A program made the position numbers and the translations under genes. Positions 25,061-33,495 of a DNA stretch of 64,000 bases are shown here, piece after piece; the stretch's first letter is position 1; the number at the start of each line of letters is the position of its first letter. This DNA comes from Streptomyces sp. NBC_00568. Lineage in GTDB: Bacteria > Actinomycetota > Actinomycetes > Streptomycetales > Streptomycetaceae. The notes under the pieces were generated by a model. It ran no database searches. It had not been told where the DNA came from and worked only from the letters and a program-made list of their open reading frames with translations. The stretch lies in assembly GCF_026341855.1 (NCBI RefSeq), contig NZ_JAPENW010000001.1:4951001-5015000 (forward strand). The letters run 5' to 3'.

Positions 25061-26175
25061 GCCCAGCCTCCTTGCTTGCGGCGGGTCCTGCGCAGCAGCC
25101 AGAGGAAGAACGGGCTGCCCAGCAGGGCGGTGAGGACGCCGAGGGGAAGCTCGGCGGGCTGCGCGATCGTCCGGGCGGCGAGGTCGGCCGCGAGCAGCAC
25201 GGCGGCGCCGCCGAGCGCGCTGCCCGGGATCAGGAAGCGATGGCCGGGCCCGGCGGCCATGCGCAGCAGGTGCGGTACGACGAGACCGATGAAGCCGATG
25301 ATCCCGGAGACGCTGACGGCCGCCGCGGTGAGCAGAGCGATGACGAGCACGAGGACGATCCGCAACCGCTCGACGTCGACGCCCAGATGCCGGGCGGGGC
25401 GTTCACCGAGGGCCAGCAGGTCGAGTCTGCGGGCGTACAGCGGCGCCACGGACAGGCCGATCGCGGCGCAGGGCAGCACCGCGAGGACCTTCGGCCAGGT
25501 CGCCTGGGCCAGCGACCCGAGCTGCCAGAAGGTGATCTGGCTGACGGCCGCCGAGTCCGCGAAGAACAGGAACAGACCGATCAGCGCGCCCGTGAAGGCG
25601 TTCAGGGCGATCCCGGTGAGGATCAGCGTGACGACTTCGGTACGGCCGCCCGAGCGTGACATCGCGTAGACGAGCAGGACGGCCGCCAGGCCCGTGACGA
25701 AGGCGACGGCCGGAACCGTGAAGGTGCCGAGGAAGTCGAGGCCGAGCGCGATGGCGGCGACCGCGCCGACCGCCGCGCCCGACGAGACGCCGATGACGCC
25801 GGGTTCGGCCAGCGGATTGCCGAACACGCCCTGCATCAGGGCGCCCGCGCAGCCCAGCGAGCCGCCGATGAGCAGCGCGAGCACGATCCGCGGGAAGCGC
25901 ACGTCCCACAGGACCGACTCCGGGACCCGGTCCAGCGCGGAGCCCCCGAGACCGGTCCGGTGCGCGACCGAGGCGAGCACGTCCCCGGTGGGGATCGGGT
26001 ACGCGCCGAGCCCCGCGGCCACGGGGATCAGGACGAGCAGGGCGGCGAGCAGTCCGGCGGTCAGGAGCCAGGGAGCCCCGCGCGACCGCTTCCGCGCGGG
26101 AGGGGCGGCGGTCTCCTCGGCGGCCGGTTCGGCGGTCCTCCCGGAGGCCGCTTCCGTGGTCCCGGCGGCGGTCAC
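25057..26175 (-). CDS. hmuU: Heme ABC transporter permease (FecCD family)
   Basis: Polytopic permease of about ten helices, 372 residues. FecCD marks are GCAGALMQGVFGNPLAEPGVIG (its core GALMQGVFGNPLAEPG), GVSSGAAVGAV and the late GIIGFIGLVVPHLLR. The N-terminal 30 residues are polar and rich in Thr/Ala. The start is GTG 26175, which overlaps the hmuT stop as GTGA; the frame is open to 27123 only as a shadow of hmuT. It sits in the middle of hmuT-hmuU-hmuV, all overlapping by 4 bp, a tightly coupled operon. Confidence 0.94.
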   Translation of the reverse strand: MTAAGTTEAASGRTAEPAAEETAAPPARKRSRGAPWLLTAGLLAALLVLIPVAAGLGAYPIPTGDVLASVAHRTGLGGSALDRVPESVLWDVRFPRIVLALLIGGSLGCAGALMQGVFGNPLAEPGVIGVSSGAAVGAVAAIALGLDFLGTFTVPAVAFVTGLAAVLLVYAMSRSGGRTEVVTLILTGIALNAFTGALIGLFLFFADSAAVSQITFWQLGSLAQATWPKVLAVLPCAAIGLSVAPLYARRLDLLALGERPARHLGVDVERLRIVLVLVIALLTAAAVSVSGIIGFIGLVVPHLLRMAAGPGHRFLIPGSALGGAAVLLAADLAARTIAQPAELPLGVLTALLGSPFFLWLLRRTRRKQGGWA

Positions 26176-27188
26176 CGGGCTTCCCCGTACAACTGACGTA
26201 CCAGCGAGCTCAGTACCTGGTCCGTGCGCGGCCCGTAGTTCAGGAGCACCCCGTCCTCGACGGACACCACCCGGCGCTTCATGCCGGCGGGAGTCTGTGC
26301 GACTCCAGGGATCCGGACGAGCCCGTCCACGCCGCCGACGGACTCCAGGCCCTTGGACATCACGAGGATGGCGTCGGGCGCGGCCTGGGCGAGCGACTCG
26401 GTGGTGATGGCGGTGAAGTCCTTCCCGAGGCCCGACTCGGCACCCGCGTCGACCGCTCCGGCCGCTTCCAGCAGTGAGGTCGCGCCCGAGCCCCGGCCGC
26501 CGATGAGATAGACGGAGGCGGAGCCGCGGAGGTAGAGGAAGGCGACGCGCGGGTGATCCGCGTGGGCCGGAACCGCCTTGCGCACGGCGGCGATCCGGTC
26601 CCGCGACCGCTGTGCCAGCCGCTTCCCGGCCGCGGGCACGCCGAGGGCGTCGGCCACCGTCCGGATGCGCGGGCCCACGTCGTCGAGGCTTCGCGCCGGG
26701 TCGACGACGAGGACGGGGACACCGGCGTCGCGGATCTGCTCCATGGCCTCGTCGGGCCCGGTCGTCGTCTCGGCGAGGACGAGGTCGGGTTCGAGGGAGA
26801 GCACGCTCTCGGCGGAGACGTCGTGGTTGCGGGTGACGACCGGGAGCTTCTTCGCCTGGTCGAAGGTGGCGGTGATGTCGCGGGCGACGACCCGGTCGCC
26901 GAGCCCGAGCGTGAAGACGATCTCGCTGAGGCCGCCGGACAGGGAAACGATCCGGTCGGCCTTCTCGACGGTGGTCCTCACACCGCCGGACGACCGCACC
27001 GTGACCGGGAGCCGGGGTGTCCCGGGGGATCGCAGGGGTTCGACACGGTTGCCGCCGGCCGTTCCGGTTGTTCCGGCCGCCCCGGTGGCCGCCGACGGCG
27101 CGGAGTCGGCGGAGCCCCCGCATCCGGTCAGGGCGAGGGCGAGCGCGGACAGCAGTGCCCCCGCCAGTCGTGTGCGCAAGCGTTGCAC
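26172..27188 (-). CDS. hmuT: Heme-binding lipoprotein HmuT
   Basis: Substrate-binding lipoprotein of the heme importer, 338 residues. The lipobox is LTGC with Cys23, followed by a Gly/Ala/Thr linker of about 30 residues. The cluster A-2 periplasmic-binding fold starts at RIVSLSGGLSEIVFTLGLGD. NHDVSAESVLSLEPDLVL and the later FLYLRGSASVYLIGGRGSG are as in HmuT proteins. The His in TRNHDVS and the Tyr in FLYLRG or VYLIGG are the likely axial heme ligands, by analogy with Corynebacterium HmuT (His and Tyr). The start is GTG 27188. Divergent from htaA1, with a shared iron box between them. Confidence 0.93.
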   Translation of the reverse strand: MQRLRTRLAGALLSALALALTGCGGSADSAPSAATGAAGTTGTAGGNRVEPLRSPGTPRLPVTVRSSGGVRTTVEKADRIVSLSGGLSEIVFTLGLGDRVVARDITATFDQAKKLPVVTRNHDVSAESVLSLEPDLVLAETTTGPDEAMEQIRDAGVPVLVVDPARSLDDVGPRIRTVADALGVPAAGKRLAQRSRDRIAAVRKAVPAHADHPRVAFLYLRGSASVYLIGGRGSGATSLLEAAGAVDAGAESGLGKDFTAITTESLAQAAPDAILVMSKGLESVGGVDGLVRIPGVAQTPAGMKRRVVSVEDGVLLNYGPRTDQVLSSLVRQLYGEAR

Positions 27189-27236
27189 TGTCCCGTCAGT
27201 CCTCTCGGTCCTCTTCCAGCACGTCCGGACGATAGT

Positions 27237-27255
27237 TTAGGTTAGCCTTACCTAA
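27237..27255. promoter_or_regulatory. Iron box between hmuT and htaA1
   Basis: TTAGGTTAGCCTTACCTAA matches 17 of 19 positions of the DmdR/IdeR consensus and is nearly palindromic. It lies 48 bp from the hmuT start and 43 bp from the htaA1 start, so a single bound repressor could shut both operons. This is the best iron box in the window. Confidence 0.85.
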
Positions 27256-27298
27256 GTCGCTACCGCCTCTTCAGGCTCCCGGAATCCGGAGGACACCC

Positions 27299-28939
27299 AT
27301 GCCCGCGCGATCGAGGGCCTTGGCCGCCGCGGTCTGCGCGGCCGTGCTGGGCGCTCTGCTCACCGCCACGGCCGCACACGCCGCGAACCGCACCGTGCAG
27401 GGCGGCCGGCTCGACTGGGGCATCAAATCGTCCTTCCAGAGCTACGTCACCGGGCCCATCGCGAAGGGGAGTTACTCCCTCACCGCGGGCGCGGCCACGG
27501 TCGGCGCGAGCCAGTTCCGCTTCCACTCGGCCACCGGCTCCTACGACGGCGACACGGGCGCCTTCGCCGCGTCCTACTCCGGCGGGGTCCACTTCGTCGG
27601 ACACCGTCAGAGCGGCGGCGCCTACGAGCTCGACATGACGATCAGCCGTCCCACCGTCCGCCTCTCCGGCGGTGGCGGCACGCTCTACGTCGACATCACC
27701 AGCAAGGCGAAGGGCACCGGGGCGGTCACGACGTCCCCACAGGTGCCCTTCGCCGCCCTCTCGCTCGGCGGTATCGACATGAAGGGCGGCGGCACCGCCG
27801 TCCGGCTCGACAACCTTCCCGCCACGCTCACTTCACAGGGCGCCAAGTCCTTCGCCGGGTACTACACGGCGGGCACGGCACTCGATCCGGTGAGCCTGGA
27901 GGCGGACGTCCGGGCCGCGGCCTCGCCCCGGCCGTCGAGCACACCCACCGCCGCGCCGGCCAAGTCCCCGGCGAAGAAGACGACATCGGGGGCGATCGAG
28001 CACGGCGCCGTCGACTGGGGTGTGCGCCGCACCTTCCGCGAGTACGTCACCGGGTCCGTCGCCGACGGGAAGTGGACGCTGAGCGGCGGGGCCCGGGACG
28101 GCGGTGCGCTCTTCCGGTTCCCCGCGGGCGAGGGCACGTACGACAGGAAGAAGCGCGCCCTGACCGCCGCCTTCGAGGGAGCCCTGCGCTTCACCGGCCG
28201 TCAGGGGCTCGACCTCCGGCTGAGCGGCCTGCGGGTCACCGTCGCCGCCGGCAAGGGCACGCTCTACGCCGATGTGGCGAGCGCGGAGCTCACGGGGAAG
28301 AAGGTCCCGCTCGTGACCTTCGCGGCCCAGGGCATGACGTCGAAGGACGGCCTGCTCCAGCTCACCGAAGCACGGAGCGAGTTGACCGCCCGTGGCGCCA
28401 AGGCGTTCGGCGGTGTGTACCGGGCCGGCACGGAGATGGACCCCTTGACGCTCTCCATCGCCCTCACGGACGACGCGCGGCTCCCCGCCCTGCCCGACCT
28501 GGGTGACTCCGTGTCCGCTTCACCCGCGCCACGGACCTCGCGGACGGCCGGGGCCGAGAAGGCCGCCGCCGGACCGAAGACCGAGAACACCGCGAACGGC
28601 GGATCCCTCGGGGCATCCGTCCTGCCGGTCGGCCTCGCCGCGGGGGCCCTGCTCGCGGCGGCCGCCGCCTTCGTGGCCGTCCGCGGACGCCGTACGCGCT
28701 CCGCACAGGCGCACACGCCGGGCTCGGCGGCGACGGACTCGGGCTCGGCGGCGACGGACTCGGGCTCGACCGTGCCGGACTCGGGCTCGACCGTGCCGGG
28801 CACGGACGCCGACTCCGGTCCCGCATCCGCGCCCCCGTCCGCGCCCCCGTCCGCGCCCCCGTCCCCGCCCCCGTCCTCGCCCCCATCCACGTTCCCATCC
28901 CCGTCCACGTCCGTGCCCCCATCCGTGGACAAGGACTGA
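27299..28939 (+). CDS. htaA: HtaA-domain surface heme-binding protein, membrane-anchored
   Basis: Heme-capturing surface protein of 546 residues with two HtaA domains. Signal peptide residues 1-28 (LLTATAAHA). Domain 1, about 30-205, has WGIKSSFQSYVTG and FVGH. Tyr49 and His102 are 53 residues apart, the spacing of the heme Tyr and its His partner in Corynebacterium HtaA. Domain 2, about 233-385, has WGVRRTFREYVTG but FTGR, so the His is replaced by Arg. A membrane helix (about 440-462) and RGRR follow. Unusually, a further 75 residues of Ser/Thr/Asp/Pro repeats come after the helix and end SVPPSVDKD. The ATG has GGAGG upstream. The gene is divergent from hmuT. Confidence 0.93.
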   Translation: MPARSRALAAAVCAAVLGALLTATAAHAANRTVQGGRLDWGIKSSFQSYVTGPIAKGSYSLTAGAATVGASQFRFHSATGSYDGDTGAFAASYSGGVHFVGHRQSGGAYELDMTISRPTVRLSGGGGTLYVDITSKAKGTGAVTTSPQVPFAALSLGGIDMKGGGTAVRLDNLPATLTSQGAKSFAGYYTAGTALDPVSLEADVRAAASPRPSSTPTAAPAKSPAKKTTSGAIEHGAVDWGVRRTFREYVTGSVADGKWTLSGGARDGGALFRFPAGEGTYDRKKRALTAAFEGALRFTGRQGLDLRLSGLRVTVAAGKGTLYADVASAELTGKKVPLVTFAAQGMTSKDGLLQLTEARSELTARGAKAFGGVYRAGTEMDPLTLSIALTDDARLPALPDLGDSVSASPAPRTSRTAGAEKAAAGPKTENTANGGSLGASVLPVGLAAGALLAAAAAFVAVRGRRTRSAQAHTPGSAATDSGSAATDSGSTVPDSGSTVPGTDADSGPASAPPSAPPSAPPSPPPSSPPSTFPSPSTSVPPSVDKD

Positions 28940-28999
28940 CCCCCATCGATTCCTGCGCCCCCCGGCGCAGGACACCCACCCCTGAGGAGACCCACCACC

Positions 29000-30523
29000 A
29001 TGGCCGCCAATCGCCGCCGCCCCCTCGCACTCGCCGCCGCCGTGGCGGTCGCCCTGGGGGCCGGTGCCCTCGCCGTGACCAGCGCGTCGGCCGCCGAAGC
29101 CCCGCTCAAGGACTACGAGTTGACCTGGGGCATCAAGCAGTCCTACCGCTCGTACGTGACCGGGATGGCGGCCGGTTCCTTCACCCCCGCCGACGGGGCG
29201 ACGCAGGCGGCCGGCAACGGCGCCTTCACGTTTGCCGGCGGCAGCGGTACGTACGACTCCGACACCCACGCCGTACGGCTCGGCTTCGCGGGCAGCCTGA
29301 AGATCGCCTCCAAGCTGCACGGCTTCGAACTCACCCTGTCGGACGTCAGATTCGACAGCGGGGCGGCGGAGATCACCGCCGATGTGACGAGCGGTGGCAC
29401 GACGCAGGACGACGTCCCGCTCGCCGATGTCACCGTGACCCGCACGATGGCCGGCATGGAGACCAAGCTGACCAAGGAGGCGGCGACGGTCCTCGGCAGC
29501 GCGAGCTACGAAGGCGCCGCGGGCGATCCGCTGACGGTGGTGCAGAAGCCGGCCGCCACGCCGTCGCCGACCGCGACCCCGACCGCGACGGACTCCACGT
29601 CCCCGGAGCCGTCGTCGTCGTCCTCGACCTCGGCCTCCGCGTCGCCCACGTCGTCGTCCTCGTCCTCGTCCTCCGCGTCGCCTTCGTCCTCGTCCTCGTC
29701 CTCGGCTTCGGAGAGCGCGAGCCCGAGTGCCTCGGCCTCCGAGACCCGCGTCGCCACGCGGGGCGAGATCGTCGACGGCACGCTCGGCTGGGGAGTGAAG
29801 CAGTCCTTCCGCACGTATGTCGTGGACGGTGCCGCCCAGGGGAAGATCGCCGCCACCGGCGGCGCGACGCAGGCCGCCGGCAACGGCGTCTTCACCTTCA
29901 CGGACGCCACCGGCACCTATGACAACGACGCCGACACTCTCTCGGCCTCCTTCGAGGGCGCGGTGAACTTCAAGGGCCACGAGGCGAACGGCAGTTACGG
30001 ACTCGACCTCACCCTCAGCGGCCTCACGGTGGAACTCGACGGCGGCTCCGGCGAGTTGACCGCCGACGTCGACAGCCTCGGCGAGACCTCCGAGGATGTC
30101 GTCCTGGCCGACCTGAGCGCGGACGCGGCCGACCTGGCGGCGCGGGACGACGTGGTCACCCTCGACGACGTGACCGCCACGCTGACCAAGGCCGGTGCGA
30201 AGGCGTTCGGCGGCTTCTACGCCGAGGGCGCCGCGCTCGACCCGGTCGACCTGTCGGTCGCGCTGAGCGAGGACGCGCAGCTGCCGGACGGGAACGGCGG
30301 GTCGGGTTCGGGTTCGGGTTCTGGTGCGGGTGGCTCCGGCGGTTCATCGGGCACCACCACCGGCGGCGTGGGGACGACCGGGTCCACGACGGGCGGTGTG
30401 AGCGGTGCGCTCGCCTCCACCGGTTCGCAGCTGCCGGCCGGCGCGCTGGGAGCCGCGGCCGCGGTGACCGTCGCGGCGGGCGCCGGCGTGGTGTTCGCGA
30501 TGCGCAGGCGGCGTACGCAGTAG
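29000..30523 (+). CDS. htaA: HtaA-domain surface heme-binding protein, sortase-anchored
   Basis: Second HtaA protein, 507 residues, 60 bp after the first. Signal peptide to about residue 32 (VTSASAAEA). Domain 1, about 35-190, has WGIKQSYRSYVTG but no FxGH; a lone His sits two residues on (SKLHGFEL). A linker of about 60 residues is almost all Ser/Ala/Thr/Pro. Domain 2, about 256-430, has WGVKQSFRTYVV and FKGH, the full pair. The C-terminus is a class E sortase signal: LASTG (LAxTG), a hydrophobic stretch and MRRRRTQ. It should be attached to peptidoglycan, while the upstream paralogue stays in the membrane, giving a two-layer heme relay (inference). Confidence 0.93.
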   Translation: MAANRRRPLALAAAVAVALGAGALAVTSASAAEAPLKDYELTWGIKQSYRSYVTGMAAGSFTPADGATQAAGNGAFTFAGGSGTYDSDTHAVRLGFAGSLKIASKLHGFELTLSDVRFDSGAAEITADVTSGGTTQDDVPLADVTVTRTMAGMETKLTKEAATVLGSASYEGAAGDPLTVVQKPAATPSPTATPTATDSTSPEPSSSSSTSASASPTSSSSSSSSASPSSSSSSSASESASPSASASETRVATRGEIVDGTLGWGVKQSFRTYVVDGAAQGKIAATGGATQAAGNGVFTFTDATGTYDNDADTLSASFEGAVNFKGHEANGSYGLDLTLSGLTVELDGGSGELTADVDSLGETSEDVVLADLSADAADLAARDDVVTLDDVTATLTKAGAKAFGGFYAEGAALDPVDLSVALSEDAQLPDGNGGSGSGSGSGAGGSGGSSGTTTGGVGTTGSTTGGVSGALASTGSQLPAGALGAAAAVTVAAGAGVVFAMRRRRTQ

Positions 30524-30537
30524 TCCGCCGGAGACCC

Positions 30538-30597
30538 GGCCGCCCATCCCTGACACCGCTCTCCACGAACACGGGGAGCTGCCGGGGGCGGGCGGCC
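30538..30597 (+). terminator. Branched hairpin after htaA2
   Basis: GGCCGCCC (30538-30545) pairs with GGGCGGCC (30590-30597), enclosing a smaller GC-rich stem-loop. It begins 15 bp after the stop. The long loop makes the call moderate. Confidence 0.45.
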
Positions 30598-30648
30598 CCA
30601 TGAGGTGACCGCTGTTCGTGCAGGCCGGGGTGATGTTTGAATGCCGGA

Positions 30649-31293
30649 GTGACTGACTACGACGTGCTGCGGGTCTTCTGCGGACCAGGCGGCGGGTATG
30701 GCAATGAACTCGGTGTCGTACGCGAGGGCTCGGTGATGCCGGACCGCGCGGAGCGGCAGGAGTTCGCCGCGAAGCTGGGCTTCAGCGAGACGGTGTTCGT
30801 CGACGACCCCGAGCGCGGGGTCATCGACATCTACACCCCGACGCTGCGGCTGCCGTTCGCGGGGCACCCGTGCGTCGGGGTGGGCTGGCTGCTCGACGTG
30901 CCCGAACTGGTCACGCCCGCCGGTGCGGTGGGGGTCCGGCTGGACGGCGAGTTCAGCTGGATCGAGGCGCGGGCCGAGTGGGCGCCGCCGCGGACGCTCC
31001 GGCGGTACGCGTCCGCCGCCGAGGTCGACGCGCTGGAGGTGCCGCCGTCGGGGGAGTGGATCTACGCCTGGGCCTGGGAGGACGAGGCCGGCGGCAGGGT
31101 GCGGGCCCGCGCCTTCCCCGGCCGGAACGACGGCATCGAGGAGGACGAGGCCACCGGAGCGGCGGCGCTGCTGCTGACCCAGCAACTGGGCCGCGCCCTC
31201 AACATCACCCAGGGCAGCGGCTCCCAGCTCCTCACGGCCCCCCAGCCGAACGACTGGGTCGAAGTGGGCGGCCGGGTCCACCTGGAACGCTGA
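30649..31293 (+). CDS. PhzF-family isomerase-like protein (short)
   Basis: Diaminopimelate-epimerase-fold protein of about 214 residues, PhzF/YddE type. It keeps the N-terminal GGGYGNELGVVREG segment, where GN plus a nearby acid is typical, and the second-lobe motif LRLPFAGHPCVGVGWLL. The end EATGAAALLLTQQLGRAL matches the family's DPATGSA. At about 75% of the usual length (280 residues) it lacks part of the central strands. The start is uncertain: GTG 30649 or TTG 30637; neither has a good ribosome binding site, and leaderless translation is possible. It lies between the htaA genes and heme oxygenase, but no heme link is known. Confidence 0.8.
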   Translation: MTDYDVLRVFCGPGGGYGNELGVVREGSVMPDRAERQEFAAKLGFSETVFVDDPERGVIDIYTPTLRLPFAGHPCVGVGWLLDVPELVTPAGAVGVRLDGEFSWIEARAEWAPPRTLRRYASAAEVDALEVPPSGEWIYAWAWEDEAGGRVRARAFPGRNDGIEEDEATGAAALLLTQQLGRALNITQGSGSQLLTAPQPNDWVEVGGRVHLER

Positions 31294-31303
31294 GACCCGT
31301 CGC

Positions 31304-31613
31304 ACTACGGGCCCCACCAGGGACGCGACCAACGGCGCGCCCGACCCGCACCGGCCCGCGGCCGTGCACGCGGGGTGGTTTCCCGGGGGAGGGATCGGGT
31401 TCGTACGGGGCGGACTACGGGCCCCGTCAGGGGCGCGGGGAACGGCGCGACGAGCCCCCACCGGCCCGCGGTCGTGTATGCCGGGTGGTTTCCGCGGGGA
31501 GGGATCGGAGCAGCGTGGGGCGGGCTAGGGGCCCCGTCAGGGGCGCGGGGAACGGCGCGACCAGCCCCCACCGGCCCGCGGCCGTGAACCCCACGTGATT
31601 CCCCGGAGCGATC
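31304..31613. repeat. Tandem 110-bp repeat, three copies
   Basis: Three head-to-tail copies start at 31304, 31414 and 31524, an exact 110-bp period. Copies 1 and 2 are complete; copy 3 decays after about 60 bp. The shared core is GGGCCCCGTCAGGGGCGCGG, then an ACGGCGCGA block and ACCGGCCCGCGG, a dispersed Streptomyces intergenic repeat. It fills the 385-bp gap between the convergent PhzF-like and heme oxygenase genes. No gene is supported there. Confidence 0.8.
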
Positions 31614-31678
31614 CGGGACCCGGGACTCGGAATCCGGGATCCGGGCCAGGGGCGAACCCCGGGCCCGGGAACGGATGA

Positions 31679-32383
31679 TCACGCGGTCAGCGGGAACTCC
31701 TCACCGAGGGCCCGGAACACCCCGGTGTTCAGGGCGAACGCCCGCTTGCACTCCGTCACGATCCGCTGCTTCTCCAGATCGTCGGCCGGGACCCCGTCCA
31801 GCAGTTCGCGGTAACTCCGCTTGAACGCGGCCGGGTTGGAGATGTCCTCGAAGACGTAGAAGCGGACTCCGTCCCCCTTGCGGCTGAAGCCCCAGGTCTG
31901 CTCCGCCTTGCCGCGGATGATCTGGCCGCCGGAGAGGTCGCCCAGGTACCGGGTGTAGTGGTGGGCGACATAGCCGCCCGGCCACTCCCGGGCGCACCGC
32001 GCGACACGGTCCGCGTACGCACGGGTCGCGGGCAGCGCGGTGAGCGTCTCGCGCCAGTCGGGGCCCCGGAGATGGGCCAGGTCGCGCTCGAGAGCGGTGC
32101 GCCGCAGCAGCTCGGGCCGCAGGAACGGCCCGGCCACCGGGTCGGTCGCCAGCCGCTCGACGTCCGCCTCCAGCGCCTCGTACACGAACCACAGCTGCTC
32201 GGTGTAGCGCGCGTACGCCTCGACGCCGAGCCGGCCGCCGAGCAGGTCGCTCATGAACGTCGAGGTCTCCGCCTCGGTGTGCTGCTCGTGCGACGCGGTA
32301 CGGATGAGCGTCGAGAAGGGTGTGCTCGCCGTGCTCGTGGTGTCCGGCGTGCTCATCGTGGCCGACGTGTCCGACGCGTTCAT
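31679..32383 (-). CDS. hmuO: Biliverdin-producing heme oxygenase
   Basis: Cytoplasmic HO-1-fold enzyme of 234 residues that opens imported heme to biliverdin, CO and iron. The proximal heme ligand His is in RTASHEQHTEAETS, and the distal helix glycines are in HYTRYLGDLSGGQIIRG. Both are intact, so it should be active. The start was placed at ATG 32383 (MNASDTSATM) because GGAGG lies five bases upstream; an in-frame ATG at 32437 would put the start too close to the iron box. A second ATG nine residues on is possible. It is the degradative end of the heme pathway encoded by the neighbouring hmu and htaA genes. Confidence 0.95.
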   Translation of the reverse strand: MNASDTSATMSTPDTTSTASTPFSTLIRTASHEQHTEAETSTFMSDLLGGRLGVEAYARYTEQLWFVYEALEADVERLATDPVAGPFLRPELLRRTALERDLAHLRGPDWRETLTALPATRAYADRVARCAREWPGGYVAHHYTRYLGDLSGGQIIRGKAEQTWGFSRKGDGVRFYVFEDISNPAAFKRSYRELLDGVPADDLEKQRIVTECKRAFALNTGVFRALGEEFPLTA

Positions 32384-32441
32384 GGGGCCTCCGGAGCCGC
32401 TGAGGAAGGGCGAGAGCTGTTGCAAGGTCATGCGCATCTTC

Positions 32442-32460
32442 TATGGTTAGGCTTACCTAA
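32442..32460 (-). promoter_or_regulatory. Iron box upstream of heme oxygenase
   Basis: TATGGTTAGGCTTACCTAA on the plus strand matches 16 of 19 positions of the DmdR/IdeR consensus. It ends 59-77 bp before the chosen heme oxygenase start, the normal place for a repressor site at a promoter. Confidence 0.78.
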
Positions 32461-32528
32461 GTCAACAGCCTTCCCGACATCCTGTCGGTAAAACGGTACC
32501 CCGATTCCCGGTCGCTTCCACATGAGAA

Positions 32529-32554
32529 AGCCCGCCCTGTGGACAGGGCGGGCT
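32529..32554 (-). terminator. Terminator of map
   Basis: Perfect 11-bp stem, AGCCCGCCCTG (32529-32539) with CAGGGCGGGCT (32544-32554), loop of four. On the minus strand it is followed by TTTCTC, close to a classical intrinsic terminator. It ends transcription from map just before the heme oxygenase promoter. Confidence 0.8.
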
Positions 32555-32579
32555 CAGACGGCTCGGGAACTCCGGACGG

Positions 32580-33437
32580 CTACGGCAGGGTGAGGATCTC
32601 CGCACCGCTCTCGGTGACGACGAGGGTGTGCTCGAACTGCGCCGTACGCTTCCGGTCCTTCGTCACGACGGTCCACCCGTCGTCCCACATGTCGTACTCG
32701 TGCGTGCCGAGCGTGAGCATGGGCTCGATGGTGAAGGTCATCCCGGGCTGGATGACGGTGGTCGCGTGCGGGCTGTCGTAGTGCGGGACGATCAGCCCGG
32801 AGTGGAACGACGAGTTGATTCCGTGCCCGGTGAAGTCCCGGACGACCCCGTATCCGAACCGCTTCGCGTACGACTCGATGACGCGCCCGATGATGTTGAT
32901 CTGACGGCCCGGCCTGACGGCCTTGATCGCGCGGTCGAGGGACTCACGGGTCCGCTCGACGAGCAGCCGCGACTCCTCGTCGACGGCGCCGACCAGGTAG
33001 GTCGCGTTGTTGTCACCGTGCACGCCGCCGATGTACGCCGTCACGTCGAGGTTGACGATGTCGCCGTCGCGCAGGACCGTGGAGTCCGGGATGCCGTGGC
33101 AGATGACCTCGTTGACCGAGGTGCACAGCGACTTGGGGAAGCCGCGGTAGCCGAGGGTCGACGGGTAGGCGCCGTGGTCGCACATGTAGGCGTGGGCCAC
33201 CCGGTCCAGCTCATTGGTCGTCACACCCGGCGCGATGAGCTTCGCGGCCTCGGCCATCGCCTGCGCGGCGATCCGCCCGGCGATCCGCATCGCCTCGATC
33301 GTCTCGGGCGTCTGCACCTCCGGTCCGGTGTACGGCGTGGGGGCGGGCTTTCCCACGTACTCGGGACGCCTGATGTTTCCCGGCACGGGAAGGGTGGGAG
33401 AGAGCTCCCCTGGTACGAGCAGCGACTGGCCAGACAT
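32580..33437 (-). CDS. map: Methionine aminopeptidase, type I
   Basis: Cotranslational N-terminal methionine peptidase, 285 residues. The five metal ligands are visible in order: Asp in IVNLDVTAYI, Asp in VHGDNNATY, His in TGHGINSSFH, Glu in TIEPMLTLG and Glu in AQFEHTLVV. A 35-residue N-terminal Pro-rich extension (LSPTLPVPGNIRRPEYVGK) marks the actinobacterial MetAP-Ic form and may contact the ribosome. The start is ATG 33437. Streptomyces usually has a second map beside secY/infA; this is probably the extra copy. Confidence 0.96.
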   Translation of the reverse strand: MSGQSLLVPGELSPTLPVPGNIRRPEYVGKPAPTPYTGPEVQTPETIEAMRIAGRIAAQAMAEAAKLIAPGVTTNELDRVAHAYMCDHGAYPSTLGYRGFPKSLCTSVNEVICHGIPDSTVLRDGDIVNLDVTAYIGGVHGDNNATYLVGAVDEESRLLVERTRESLDRAIKAVRPGRQINIIGRVIESYAKRFGYGVVRDFTGHGINSSFHSGLIVPHYDSPHATTVIQPGMTFTIEPMLTLGTHEYDMWDDGWTVVTKDRKRTAQFEHTLVVTESGAEILTLP

Positions 33438-33495
33438 GGCAGCGAGTCTAACCAGCGGGCATGGGGGAACATGTCCCTGGCGAAAGGAGCTGGTG

